Positions 36,030 to 48,069 of a DNA stretch of 64,000 nucleotides are shown here, one piece after another. The stretch is taken from assembly GCF_900090045.1 (NCBI RefSeq), contig NC_041785.1, positions 1,116,001 to 1,180,000 on the forward strand, in the 5' to 3' direction. Every line of letters starts with the position of its first letter. The stretch's first letter is position 1. Origin of the DNA: Plasmodium malariae. Its lineage: Eukaryota > Apicomplexa > Aconoidasida > Haemosporida > Plasmodiidae. A model generated the notes under the pieces. The model did no database searches, was not told where the DNA came from, and was given only the letters and a program-made list of their open reading frames with translations. The translations under genes were made by a program, and so were the position numbers.

Positions 36030-36237
36030 ATGAATTTTCTCAATAACATAACATGCGCATTTTTGTCAAAAAGATATGACCATCCTAATGGTATTTTTTT
36101 ATGCATTACATGAATATTGGCTATGTATATATATGCTTATGTTCACGTACGCTTATACAGTGCATAATTTAACACGATTACTCTCTTTTCGTCTTTACGA
36201 AATTTGTTCGCGCCATTCATTTATCATTATCTTTTAA
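36030..36237 (+). CDS. Candidate small 2-exon gene (45 aa), unknown
   Basis: Manual model: exons 36030-36090 and 36161-36237, intron GTATTT...ATACAG (70 nt), phase 1. The reading frame begins MNFLNNITCAFLSKRYDHPN and continues HNLTRLLSFRLYEICSRHS. A further coding-like open stretch at 36340-36443 (HSNSNLNMARDLFILKFLK) could not be joined in phase. This may be part of a different gene structure. Confidence 0.25.
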
Positions 36238-36898
36238 TTTTCCACTTGTTTGCATTTGTTCTATCATATTTCCTTTCTTTTCTTTTCACTTCTTTTCTTT
36301 TCTTTTTTTTTTTTTTTTTTACAACTGCATTATGTCGTAAAATTAAAAAAACATTTCAAATGCATAGCAACTCTAACTTAAATATGGCAAGAGATCTTTT
36401 TATTCTTAAATTTTTGAAAAATGAAAATTTGATGAATATTTAAGGAAAGACCTTTTCACCTACTAAAAGAATATTATTAAATAAAACCTTTTTCTACATC
36501 GCTTTGGTTTCTAATCCCATTTCAGTTATTTCATACTTTTTTTTTCCACCCACTTCAAAACGTGTACGTTTATGCATACGTATACATGTACTTGTGCATG
36601 TAAATATAATATGTATGCATATACTATGCGTATTCCAAATTGGGGGAATCCTATTTTTAGTATGCGATTGGTTCATTTTTAACAAACACGCTTGGAATTT
36701 TTCAGAAAAATGAGCACTTCTGAAAATTGAAAAAAATAAAATATATATTAATTTGTCAGTATATTTTTTTATTATATTTTACTTTATTTTACTGTGTTTT
36801 GCTTTATTTTTTTTTGTCATATTTTCAAAATATACTAAAAATAACACAGGAATTATTCAAAAGAAGCTGATACTTCTCTAACCGTTTCAGCTTCAACT

Positions 36899-39568
36899 AT
36901 GCTGGAAAAAATGATTGATATCCACAAAGGCAAAATAAAAAAGGAAGAATCAAATGAGCGTAACTGCCATAGTGATACCACACGAAATGATGCGATTGGC
37001 TGTTTGAATAATGCTAATCATGATGATAAAAACGAAGAAGACGTTTTAAGAAAAGGGGGGAAAATGAGTACAGCAAAGGAGAAAAAAACAAAAAAAAATA
37101 AAAAAAACAAGAAAAACAAAAAAAACGAAAAAAACAAAAAAAACGAAAAATACGAGAAAAACGAAAAATACGAGAAAAACGAAAAAAACGAAAAAAATAA
37201 GAAAAATAAGAAAAATAAGATAAACATTGAAAACATAGAAAAGGAAAAAAACGAAAAAAGCAGAGAAAAACAAAAAGCAGAAAATAAAAAAAAGGAGAGT
37301 CAAAATAAGAATGAGTTTAAAAAGATTAGAAGGAGTGATAATACAAATAAGCAAGAAACAGATTATACAAAACAACATCAGAACAGCACTTGTGATATTT
37401 ATGGCGAATCGTTAAGTGATGAAGACAAAATTGTTGTACCTAGCTCAGATATTAGCTCAACGGAATGTGGAGGTTGTACTGAAGTTAGTGCACTGACGGC
37501 TGTAGGAAGCGAGTTAGAAGTCAACTCGGTGAAAGGAATGGCAAGTGAAGACCCCATAAATGGCGATAATGACGCAAACAAAGCGGGTGAAGTGATTAAA
37601 GCGGACGAATCAAATGTACCAAATGCACCGAATGAACTGAATAAACCGAATGAACTGAATAAACCGAATGAACTGAATAAACCGAATGAACTGAATAAAC
37701 CGGATGAACTGGATAAGCCGCACGAACCTGACGGTAGTGTCGAGTCAGGCGCGGTGCCCGCGAAAGAGAACTTCTACAGCGAAACCAAGTTTGAAGACTT
37801 GAACATTTGCGATGCTTTAAAAAAAGGATTAAAGGAATTAAATTTCGTAACCTTAACAGAAATCCAAGCAAAATGTATCCCTCCTTTTTTAAATGGTAAG
37901 GACATATTAGGAGCAGCCAAAACGGGGTCAGGTAAAACATTAGCTTTTCTTATACCATCAGTTAACATTTTATATAATATAAAATTTTTACCGAAGAATG
38001 GAACAGGTGTATTAATAATTTCACCAACAAGAGAATTGTGTCTTCAAATATTTCAAGTATGCAAAGAGTTATGTAAATATATACCTCAAACGAATGGTAT
38101 TATTATTGGTGGGATGAGTAGAAATGAAGAAAAAAAAAAATTTATTCATGGATTAAATATTTTAATTGCAACTCCAGGAAGACTATTAGATCATATGCAA
38201 AATACGAAGGAATTTATTTATAAAAATTTAATTTGTTTAATTATAGATGAAGCTGATCGCTTATTACAAATAGGGTTTGAAGAAGAAATTAATTTAATTA
38301 TAAAAAGACTACCAAAAAAAAGACAAACCGCTTTATTTTCAGCTACACAAACAACAAAGGTAGAAAGCCTTATTAGACTTTCTTTACAAAAACCAATATT
38401 TATAGAAGTAACTACAAAGATTGCAACAGTTGAACGATTGCATCAAGGATATGCTTTAGTAGATGAGGATAAAAGATTTCTCTTATTATTTACATTTTTA
38501 AAAAAAAATAAATCAAAAAAAATTATGGTTTTTTTCAATAATTGTATGTCTGTTCAATTTTATAATGATTTATTAAATTATATCGATATACCTACTTATT
38601 GTATTCATGGGAAAAAAAAGCAGAATAAACGATTGAAAAGTTTTAATGAATTTTCTTCCTCCAAAAGTGGTATTTTATTATGTACAAATGTAGCTGCAAG
38701 AGGATTAGACATTCCAAATGTTAATTACATTATTCAGTATGATCCACCAGATGATTCAAAAGAATATATACACAGAGTTGGTAGGACATGTAGAGGTAAG
38801 GATTCCACTGGTTCTGCTATTATATTTCTTATGAAACACGAATTAAAATTTTTAAACTATTTGAAATTTTATAATATTCCAATAAATCAGTTTGACTATG
38901 ACTCCAGCAAACTTATAAACGTACAATCGCATATTCAATCCATTGTTACCAAAAATTTACATTTGTATAAAATGGCTAGGGAGGCCTTCAAATCATATTT
39001 AAATGTAAGATCATAAAAAAAAAATGTTGCAATGTATGGGAAAAAAAAAAAAATAATAAAATAAAGATATAGAAAGGGGGGGGGAGAAAAAGTATCAATT
39101 CATTTATGCGTGCGTATTGTTAATTTTACCTTGCATGTTCAGAATTTTTTTTTTTTTTTTTTTTTTTTTTTCCATACATTACTACATTTTTTCACATATC
39201 ACTGTTACGTAAAATATGTTTCTTTTTTTTTTTTTTTTGCAAATTATTTGCGTTGTAAAAATAGGATTAGAGCTGTTTATAAATGAGTACATACAGTTAT
39301 ATAATCAAATGTACATATGCGCACAAATATATGTATATATGTTTACGCAAAAAAATGGTACGTACATATATATGTGCCTACAAATATTTTCGCACACATT
39401 TATTTTTCTTGTTTCATCTTTTAGGGATACATTACCTATGCGCTGAAAGACGTCTTCGATGTGAACAATCTGAACTTGCTGTTAACTTCGAAAAATTTTG
39501 GCTTGGACGTTCCTCCAAAAGTTGATTTAAATTTAAAATTAAACATCAAAAAGAGGAAGTTTAAATAG
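36899..39568 (+). CDS. HAS1: DEAD-box ATP-dependent RNA helicase, DDX18/Has1 type
   Basis: Two exons: 36899-39004 and 39425-39568; intron GTAAGA...TTTTAG, phase 0; 749 residues. Has1/DDX18 is a nucleolar helicase for 40S and 60S ribosome assembly (family knowledge). After a Lys/Asn-rich, nuclear-localisation-like head and a repeat of NELNKP units (about 240-265), the helicase core shows a Q motif (FVTLTEIQAKCIP), AKTGSGKT, SPTRELCLQ, TPGRLLDHM, IDEADRLL, FSATQT, CTNVAARGLDIPNV and HRVGRTCRG. The short second exon encodes the diagnostic Has1 tail (YITYALKDVFDV ... NFGLDVPPKVDLN), so omitting it would truncate the protein by 47 residues and leave two false residues (VRS) at the end of exon 1. 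Confidence 0.95.
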
Positions 39569-39862
39569 GTAGTAAAAAGTGGTCATAATGGCACGTGTGT
39601 ATATGGATGTATATATGTATATGTATACATATATGCACACACCGTTGATATTGTTAATTGTGCTTTATAGCCAAAGTGCAATCAACACAAATTTATTATT
39701 CTGTTTGTTTATTTTACATATTTCGCCCAGCTGATTAATGTCTCGTTTTATTCTTTATCATTATGACGATGGCAGCAATACATTGCTATTATAGCAATGT
39801 TGTCCTTGTACGAAATATTGCTCCTATATTGAATATTTTATTTTTCTGTTTTTTTTTTATTT

Positions 39863-42318
39863 TTAACATTTTTTATTGCCCTTTTTTTTTTTTAAATTAA
39901 TCAATTTTGTTAAACTTTCGTGATAATTTTTCTTTTTTATTTTCTCATTTTCTTCTTCCTCTTTTTTTTCTGTTTCCTGTACACGAGAAAGGGGTGTGCA
40001 CATGAGTGTGAAAATGTAAGTCGCTCATTGCGCTCCTTGTTGTGTATATGTGTAAATGCATATACAAGCACACACATAAGAACGAGCATAAATTATTAGA
40101 CATATACATAAATATATATACATATATGTGTGCGTATGGTAACTATATATGTATATATATTAAAGCGTATATTTGTTGTGGCGCCCCCAAATTTTGCCTA
40201 ATAATGAATACATGGAGTTCATATATTTTCTTCAAATTTTCAGCCTCCTTTTTGTCTTCCTCCTGTTCCTCAATTTTTTTTTTCTTTTTCTCCTCCTGTA
40301 AAATATATTTCAAGGGAAAAAAAGGGAATATACGAATAAGCTTAAAAAAAAGTGCCAAACAGGTATGTAACATATATTACACACCGCATGTAACATGTAT
40401 TACACACCGCATGTAACATATATTACACACCGCATGTAACATGTATTACACACCGCATGTAACATGTATTACACACCGCATGTAGCATGTATTACACACC
40501 GCATGTAGCATGTATTACACACCACCTGTAACATATATACCGCGCACACACATACCAGGTATAACATTCATAAATAAGCTGTATGTTATAACATATAATT
40601 TCTTTTTTCATATAATTTTGAACAAATTTACCATTGCAACTATTCTTGCATTTTTTAATTCTTCTATTTTTTTCTTCTTTTCTTCCTCTTCTAAAATTCG
40701 TTTTTCTTCCTCTTTACGTTTGGTTTCTTTTTGCCACCTTCAAATAAAAAGATTTCAAAAAATTTATGTTGCCATATAAATTTAAATATTTAAAAATATA
40801 TATTATTTTTTTTTGTACGTTTGTGTGTGTGTATTTTTTTTTTTTTTTTCTTTTGGCATAAATTGATACTTCATTGCTTGTATTTCATCGAAGTGAGCCT
40901 GTAGTTCCACATTTTTTTTTTGCTTCATTCTAATTTCATGAATTTCCTTTTCTTTTTCGTCTTTTTCCTTTTTAATTTTTTCCTCATATTCTTTTTCTCT
41001 CTTTTCCTTTTCCTCCAAATATTGTATATATCTGTTATTATTTTTTTAACAAAAATGGCAGAAAGATATGTGTGAATAACGCTTTTTCTTCGTTATTATG
41101 AAGTTTAATTGTTGCTCTATTTTTTTTGCTTTTCTTTTTTTTTTACGTGGCATCCTTCCGCTTTTCCTCTATCTTCTGCTCCTTTATGCCTGTGTATAAG
41201 GTGCATAATATTATGAACACATAAAAATACACCTGCTTATAATTAAGCACATGCCTTTTCGTATTTGCATATACTGCTTTAAGCACAGGTACACGCCACA
41301 CAAGAAGCGTACAAGTGTGCCCACACTACACCGTTTACATTATTCTTTGTTTACTCATTTTAACATATACTAAATAGTACATGTTTGGGAAACAATGTAT
41401 GTATATTCATTTTTTTAAACATATGTGTCTATTACTTTCAATGTGTTTCTGGTTGCTTTCCAAAATGTAATTGTACAAAACTTTTTGCTCTTCTATTTTT
41501 TCTTTTCTTTTTTCTAACTCTTCAATTTTATTTTTTTCAAACTGCTTTTGCATTAGTTTTCCTTCTATTATTTTTAATCTTTCTTCTTCTTGTTTCTTTA
41601 TCTATTCATCAGCAAAGAACATATTCGCATTTATATCAGTATAGCACTTTTGCACCATGTATAGAACTACGAATTAGACGCTCTTTTGACCAGAGTTTTT
41701 CTCATTTGTAACTATATATTTATTTTATATGTATCATTTTTTTAATTTGTTTTTTTTTTTTTTTGTACAAAATTTTCCTGAATCTGATTTTTTAAGATTA
41801 ACGCGCTTTCCTTATTTTTTAAAATAATATTTTTTTCATCTTCTTTTTGCTTTTTCTCTAGATTTGACAAGTAAATAGTTTCAATTTCTTCTCTTTTCAT
41901 GTTTTCTTTATTTTGTTCTTCTTTTTCGAGCCTAAATGTATATTATGTCATAATGCAGAATTGTTAGTACTTTAATTGTACATACGATGGGTAGCATATA
42001 TATATATAGCATGCATGAATGGAACATTGGGGTGTACCCCCCTTGAACGACCCTACACGCAAATGCGCACACTCATGAGTTTACACACATGTACATATAT
42101 ATACATACATATACATATATACATATACATATATACATATATACATATACATATACATATATACATATATACATATACATATATACATATATACATATAC
42201 ATATATACATATATACATATACATATATACATATACATATATACATATACATATATACATATATACATATACATATATACATATATACATATATACATAT
42301 ACATATATACATATACAT

Positions 42319-42349
<31 letters not shown>

Positions 42350-43610
42350 ATATACATATATATGTATATGCGTAGTGCTTTCCCCATTTGCTTAAAGCAT
42401 TATTTTTTAATTTTAACTTTTTCTCGTCAATTTGCTTTTGTAACTCTTTTAATAAATCCTTATCATTTTTTATAATTCTCGTCTTTTTCTTTTCTTTCGG
42501 TGCCTTGAAAATTAAAAGGAAAAAGAGAAAGTAAAAGAGAAAATAAAAGAGAAGGTAAAAGAGAAAGTAAAAGAGAAAATAAAAGAGAAAGTAAAAGAGA
42601 AAGTAAAAGAGAAAGTAAAAGAGAAAGTAAAAGATAAAGTAAAAGAGAAAATAAAAGAGAAAGTAAAAGAGAAAGTAAAAGAGAAAATAAAAGAGAAAGT
42701 AAAAGTAAAAGTAAAAGAGAAAGTAAAAGAAAAAGTAAAAGAGAAAGTAAAAGAGAAAGTAAAGAAGAGTTTATTCTTTTCGAGGTACACAATTCGAATA
42801 ACATAAAAAGTTAACAATTATTCGTTTCGTTTTTGCATTGTATTTGTGCACGTACTTCCTCTTCATCAGGACATGTTTTCTTTATATTTTTGAACTCATC
42901 TTGTTTTTGTATAAATTCTAAAATTTCCTTTGAAAAAAGGAAAAAGAGACAAGGATAACTTTGACACGGAATTATGGATGTATATGTTCAGTCGTTTTTC
43001 TGTAAACTATATATGAAATTTTTTTTTTTGTTTTAAATATCACTTCTCTTTGTGATAATGCCGCTGTTTCCTTGTCTGTTGCGCGGTCTGTCTTAAACCA
43101 TTTCTGCATTTAAAGGGAAGGAAAAAAAGAAAAAAGATGAAGTAAACAACAGCAACAACCATAATAAATGAAACAGTAGTAATAGCAGTAGTAATGGCAA
43201 TAGTAGTAATAGCAGTAGTAATGGCAATAGTAGTAATAGCAGTAGTAATGGCAATAGTAGTAATAGCAGTAGTAATGGCAATAGTAGTAATAGCAGTAGT
43301 AATGGCAATAGTAGTAATAGCAGTAGTAGTGGCAATAATAGTAATAGCAGTAGTAATGGCAATAATAGTAATAGCAGTAGTAATGGCAATAATAGTAATA
43401 GCAGTAGTAATGGCAATAATAGTAATAGCAGTAGTAATAGCAATAATAATAATTGTTTTTTTCTCTCAAGGAACACGTAACACAGATATACATATTTCGT
43501 TCAATAAACACCTCCTCTATCTTGTTTAACTCCTCGTCTAGTAATTTATTCTCCTTTTTTTTTTTCTTCTTCTTTTTTAATTTAGGCAAAAGATTACGGC
43601 TTAAATTCAT
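39863..43610 (-). CDS. Coiled-coil protein in 11 exons, possibly axonemal (TPH-like)
   Basis: Manual model, 397 residues. Exons: 43610-43512, 43103-43044, 42927-42856, 42503-42379, 41931-41769, 41601-41436, 41189-41147, 41031-40870, 40737-40632, 40295-40212 and 39976-39863. All phases agree. Exon 4 needs either a GC donor (AAA|GCACTA) or a GT donor about 30 nt downstream that adds ten residues of repeat. Almost the whole protein is Lys/Glu-rich coiled coil ([58 protein letters not shown]), starting [15 protein letters not shown]. The pattern resembles trichohyalin-plectin-homology proteins such as MNS1, CFAP45 or CFAP53, which sit inside flagellar microtubules. Plasmodium needs these only in the male gamete. 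That assignment is an inference from style, not from a diagnostic motif. Several introns are filled with minisatellites. Confidence 0.7.
40371..40540. repeat. 23-bp minisatellite in intron 9
   Basis: About seven copies of a 23-bp unit around cacaccgcatgtaacatgta, lying between exons 9 and 10 of the coiled-coil gene. Confidence 0.85.
42080..42360. repeat. ATACATAT microsatellite in intron 4
   Basis: About 280 bp of alternating acatatatac and acatac units between exons 4 and 5 of the coiled-coil gene. Open on both strands as Tyr/Ile-rich nonsense. Confidence 0.9.
42515..42768. repeat. 12-bp minisatellite AAAAGAGAAAGT in intron 3
   Basis: About 21 copies of aaaagagaaagt with aaat and gaag variants. 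On the transcribed (minus) strand it is a continuous pyrimidine tract directly upstream of the exon 4 acceptor. Confidence 0.9.
43166..43452. repeat. 27-bp minisatellite in intron 1
   Basis: About ten copies of a 27-bp unit built from gtagtaatagcagtagtaat plus ggcaata. The left six and right four copies differ by GTAGTA versus ATAGTA, showing block-wise homogenisation. It lies in intron 1 of the coiled-coil gene. Confidence 0.9.
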
Positions 43611-44532
43611 TTCGTTTCGTTTCGTTTCGTTTTTTTTTTTTTTTATTTTTGTTTTTCTTTACAATGAATGTATTTTACTACATTCACAAGTGTAGCACAT
43701 ATGCATGCATTTCAGAAGTGTGTACGTATTTGTATGTATATGTACATGCATACATATTTAATAGTACATTTTGAGCCAAAATGATTTTGATATGGTAAAT
43801 TGGTTTGTTATTTTTGTGCTTTGTAATGATTATATTAGGGCAGGAAAGGAAGAAAAAATAAAATAAAATAAAAATAGAAAGAAAATTGGCATCATAGGGA
43901 GAAAAAAAAAAAAAAAGCCAAAAAAGAGCAAAAAAGGAGCCAGAAAAAAAGATTATTTTTGAAGCCTATTCCAAATTGTGCGTATACAAAAAAAAAAAAA
44001 AAAAAAAAAAAAAAGAAAAATTTTTGTAAGTGTGAATTGAAAGGAAAATGAATTCCTTCAAAATAGAAAAAAACTTAAAAATGAGAAAAAAAAAAAAAAA
44101 AAAAAGAAATTATAAATGAATAGATGGGTAAATGGGAGAAATGAACGAATATACGGAAGAATTTACGAACCAATAAGCGCATAAGTATAAGCGCGAACAA
44201 ATTTTTTTCATTTTTTCATTTTGTCTATAGAACTGATATGTCTTCAAGTTCTATGTTTCTCAGTTCTAAAACATCTACTTAGGACACTGAGAGAGAAAAG
44301 AAATGAAAAGAAAAAAAAAAAAGATCAATATATGTATGCCTTACATAAGTGCATACGTATAATACAAGTACAAATTTGTACCCTTTACGATAACTATCTT
44401 TCACCCATTTTTGAAAAAATTAATTATTTGGAAATGATTTCAATACACAACATGAGTGAAAATTGGTATTTATTTTTGGCTTAGTACCGGTCTTATCATT
44501 TTTCTTTTCATAACTTCTTTTTTTTTTTTTTT
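43611..44532. other. Intergenic, homopolymer-rich
   Basis: TTTCG repeat (43610-43630), several poly-A runs (43989-44014, 44086-44105) and an exon-like minus-strand stretch at 44293-44240 after a very good acceptor (ttttctctctcag), reading VLSRCFRTEKHRT then stop. I could not find its upstream exon. Confidence 0.4.
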
Positions 44533-45174
44533 TTATCCTTCTGACTTTTCAAACTTCTTTTCAACTACCCAATCATAGAAGTCCCCCTTTGTGAACATTT
44601 CAAATACAAAAATGATAAAAGCAAAATAGTTACACACAATTAAGTAAATATGTATAGTATTACATATCTGTGTTGTAATTTTTATTGTTATATTACTCTG
44701 TCTTTTAAGTAGGACCAAATCTATGTGATAAATACAATTAATTCCTTTTTATTTATTATTATTTTTTTTTATATAGCTAAAAGTTTTATAGCAAATTTTT
44801 TTTTTTTTTTTTTTTTTTTGTAGCTAAAAATATTTTAGCAAATTTTGTTCAATTTTTTGTTCTATTTTTTTTTTTTTTATTTTTTTTTTTTTATTTTTTT
44901 TTTTTTGCACACACGAATAAACCTTCCTCGGGGAAACACAACATTTAGATAGACAAACTTTTCAAAAAAAAAAAAAAAAAAAAAAAAGAAAAAGAAAGAA
45001 AGAGATAGAGAAGGAGAAAGTGTAGGAGTAGTCTTCTTCTTAATATGCAAAGTCTTTATCAAAGAAAATTCTCACCACCAAAATATGAATATCTTCTTCA
45101 CTATCAGTAAGAAGGAACAGAACAAAACAAATTGATCCAAACAAAAACAAATAAAAATAATTGTCTAATCGCAT
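44533..45174 (-). CDS. Candidate small 3-exon two-helix membrane protein (100 aa)
   Basis: Manual model: exons 45174-45076, 44957-44923 and 44701-44533. Introns are GTGAGA...TGAAAAG and GTTTAT...TTAAAAG, phases 0 and 2. The product starts with a signal-anchor-like segment MRLDNYFYLFLFGSICFVLF and has a second helix HIYLIVCNYFAFIIFVFEMF. It ends with a polar tail KGDFYDWVVEKKFEKSEG. Size and layout resemble small ER or Golgi two-helix proteins, but I recognise no family. The last acceptor is weak; a longer third exon from 44718 would break phase. Confidence 0.4.
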
Positions 45175-45296
45175 ATTAACAATTATGAACAAGGAAATGC
45201 CTAAATTTTTCTTCTACTTTTAAAGGGTAATGTGCGGTGCAAAACAAGTCCCAAAATTGGGTCTCTTAAAATGACAAATTATAAAAAACGTGAATG

Positions 45297-45422
45297 TACG
45301 TACGTATGTAAGGATGTAAGGATGTAAGGATGTAAGGATGTATGGATGTATGGATGTAAGGATGTATGGATGTATGGATGTAAGGATGTATGGATGTATG
45401 GATGTATGGATGTATGTATATA
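45297..45422. repeat. 8-bp repeat GGATGTAA/GGATGTAT
   Basis: About 14 tandem octamers ggatgtaa or ggatgtat, in the 5' flank of the candidate two-helix gene. 45175-45824 otherwise shows no gene. Confidence 0.85.
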
Positions 45423-45824
45423 CGTATATATATATATGTACGTACATATATACATAATCATGCTCATGGGAACATAATTTGAAGACAGCAGTGAAGCAGA
45501 TATTTAAAAAATAAATTCTCCATATATAGTATAAAGTGACTAAGACGAAAAGTGCGTTAAGGGAAAAAAGCGGTATTTAATTATTAAGTTAAAAGGGGTT
45601 TTAAAAAGGCGTGATGCACACACGTTCTCACAAAAAAAAAAAAAAAAAATAATAATAAAACATAAAAATAGTATTAATACTACTAGTAGTATTATCAGTA
45701 ATAGTAATAAGGACAACAATACAGTCTTTATTTTTGTACAAGGGGTACAGAATAGAACTGTCAAATGAAGAGCAAAATAATTCTAAGTCCATAACCAAAT
45801 GATATACAACAGGTATAGGAGGGG

Positions 45825-46098
45825 TCATGCGTCGCCCCTCCTCCCCCTTCCACTTCTTCCACTTCTTCCACTTCTTCCCTTTTCCATTTTCCTTTTAAAA
45901 TATAAATTATAAAACAACATAGATGTGGTGATGGGACCTAATCCTCCTGGAACGCTCGAAATCAGAGAGCACTTCTTTTTACATCCCATATCAGCATCAC
46001 CAATAATTTCATATTTGTGTAAAAATTTTGCTAAACTAGCAACAAAATTTTGCTTCGATTTATTGTCTTTTAAAAGTAGAGCATTAGGTAAGTAGTTC

Positions 46099-46130
<32 letters not shown>

Positions 46131-48035
46131 CCTATTTTTAAAAAAAAAAAGTATGCGTAGAGGGAACACACATGTTCTTACCATAAAAGGTCGCACTTTT
46201 TTTTGGACAAGATAAAAATTAGTTTTTTCCCCCTTTGTGTTAGCAGCTTCCACTATACTTTTATTATCATTCTGCGTAGCACTTTCACTTCCTCTTAAAT
46301 TTCTGCGTGCATACTTTCGTAGTTTGTATTTATTTTTCCTTATTGTAACAAAGGATGTATCTAAATGATATGTACTGTTGTTCATTCCTCTCCTCTTGAC
46401 ACCCGCAGTTGAGTTTTCCTTCATTTTGTCATTGTCTCTATTATCATTGTGATGATAGGGTACTAAGTTAATACCTAGATCCAGAATAATAGCATTCTGT
46501 TTTATATAATCCTTTTTCAAAATGTTAAAGCAGCCAACACCAATTATTATAATATCCGCATTTTTAATTATTTTTTTTTTCATATTTTTCTCAACTAACA
46601 TATTTAGCTTACTACATTGTGTGTACTTCATACCTCTTGTTATATAATAATTGACAAAAATGGAAAAATTATATTTAAGATCATTTTCGTCTTTTATATA
46701 TAATTTCTTTTTATTTATTTTAAAGAAAAAATTATTTCCTCCTTCCTTTTTATTATACGTACATAATATATCCCCACTTATTGGATCATAAACAGTGGTT
46801 GATATGTCCTTTCGGAAAAACAAAATAAATAATGTCATGAAAATATTTATGTTATTGTTAAGAATTATTATGTTCTTATTTTGAATATGAATATTATAGT
46901 ACTTGATGAACAAAAGGACAGAGTGGATGCAGCAAGGAATGTTGTACCTAATGGTATCTTTCAAGTAACCATATATTAATTCATCTCCTTCGTTCGGACA
47001 ATTCTTACAAGGGCTGTCATTATTACTGTTATGATTTTTACTACTGTTACGATTTTTACTTCTGTTACGATTTTTACTTCTGTTACGATTTTTACTTCTG
47101 TTACGATTTTTACTTCTGTTACGATTTTTACTACTGTAATTACTGGTACTAGTGCTATGACTAGCACTACTGCTATGACTAGCACTACTGCTATGACTAG
47201 CACTACTGCTATGACTGGAACTACTGCTATGACTGGTACTACCATTATTATTAATAATGTATGATCTTTCGTAGTAATTATACTGGGCAGCACTTATGTC
47301 CTTGGACCTTTCCGTTTTTCCCAGTTTAACATTTCGGCTGTTATTCATTAGAGCACTTGCTATTAATTTTACCGAGATACACTCTTCCTTCTTTATCATC
47401 AAAGTATAGCAGATAGCCAACAGAAACTGTAAAAGATAACCCAAAAAATGTACGTAAAAATTCTGCACAATTCTTGCTACATAAAACAAGGGCTGTACGA
47501 AGCCACTTCTAACAGCAACAGTAGTGGTGGAAACTGCAACGGTAGTTCCCATCGTTTCACAGGGAGCTTCTTCTGGCCTAGTCAGAGGGGGAATAACACA
47601 TTTCCTACTTACCCTGAGCAGTCTTAAAATAGCTTCATAACTGGAAGCGTCTATATCCTTCCCTTCTTGTATAAACCTAGATACAAAACACTTATTTATA
47701 TGATGACATAATGGAGATAAAATAAGCAGTGATGTACTTTCTCCTCTTTTGTTTATTTTTTCTATCAATTTTGTTAATCTGATTTGGTTAAAATTTCTGT
47801 GAACCTTTACAAGTGCAAAAATTATATCTGCATTTAAATAAATGCTTTTCTTTAATATTATATATAAATAAGAATATGTTGTTACATGGTTTGAGTAAAT
47901 GATAAACAACTTCTTTCTTTTCGACAATGTATTATTCTTATCTGCTTTTTTCTTCTTCTCATGTGCTATTCTTTGGAAAACCAGCTGGTCAATTTTTTCA
48001 GCCACGTAGTGCCCATTTAAACATATACAACTCAT
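45825..48035 (-). CDS. Divergent FolD-like methylenetetrahydrofolate dehydrogenase/cyclohydrolase
   Basis: Open frame of 736 codons, minus strand. FolD interconverts methylene-, methenyl- and formyl-tetrahydrofolate. The catalytic segment SYLYIILKK keeps Ser55, Tyr58 and Lys62 in the family spacing. LLILSPLCHHINKCFVSRFI matches the QLPLP region, and YNIPCCIHSVLLFIKYY matches the PCTPxG region. NADIIIIGVGCFNILKKDYI plus AIILDLGINLVPY match the second Rossmann part, and DADMGCKKKCSLISSVPGGL plus GPITTSML match the closing PGGVGPMT motif. Large Asn/Ser and KNRNRS-repeat inserts separate these. An intron 47612-47427 (GTAAGT...TTTTACAG, 186 nt) and perhaps a second 46181-46053 (GTAAGA, 129 nt) are multiples of three and open, so the true protein may be about 674 or 631 residues. 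The NADP-binding GRSxxVGxP motif is eroded to LNNNINIFM. Confidence 0.78.
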
Positions 48036-48069
48036 GCTGCTATAATCAAAATAAATAATTGAAAAATAA

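Noticed and set aside
41976..42475. Tyr/Ile/His-rich frames on both strands
   Set aside because: ATACATAT array inside intron 4 of the coiled-coil gene.
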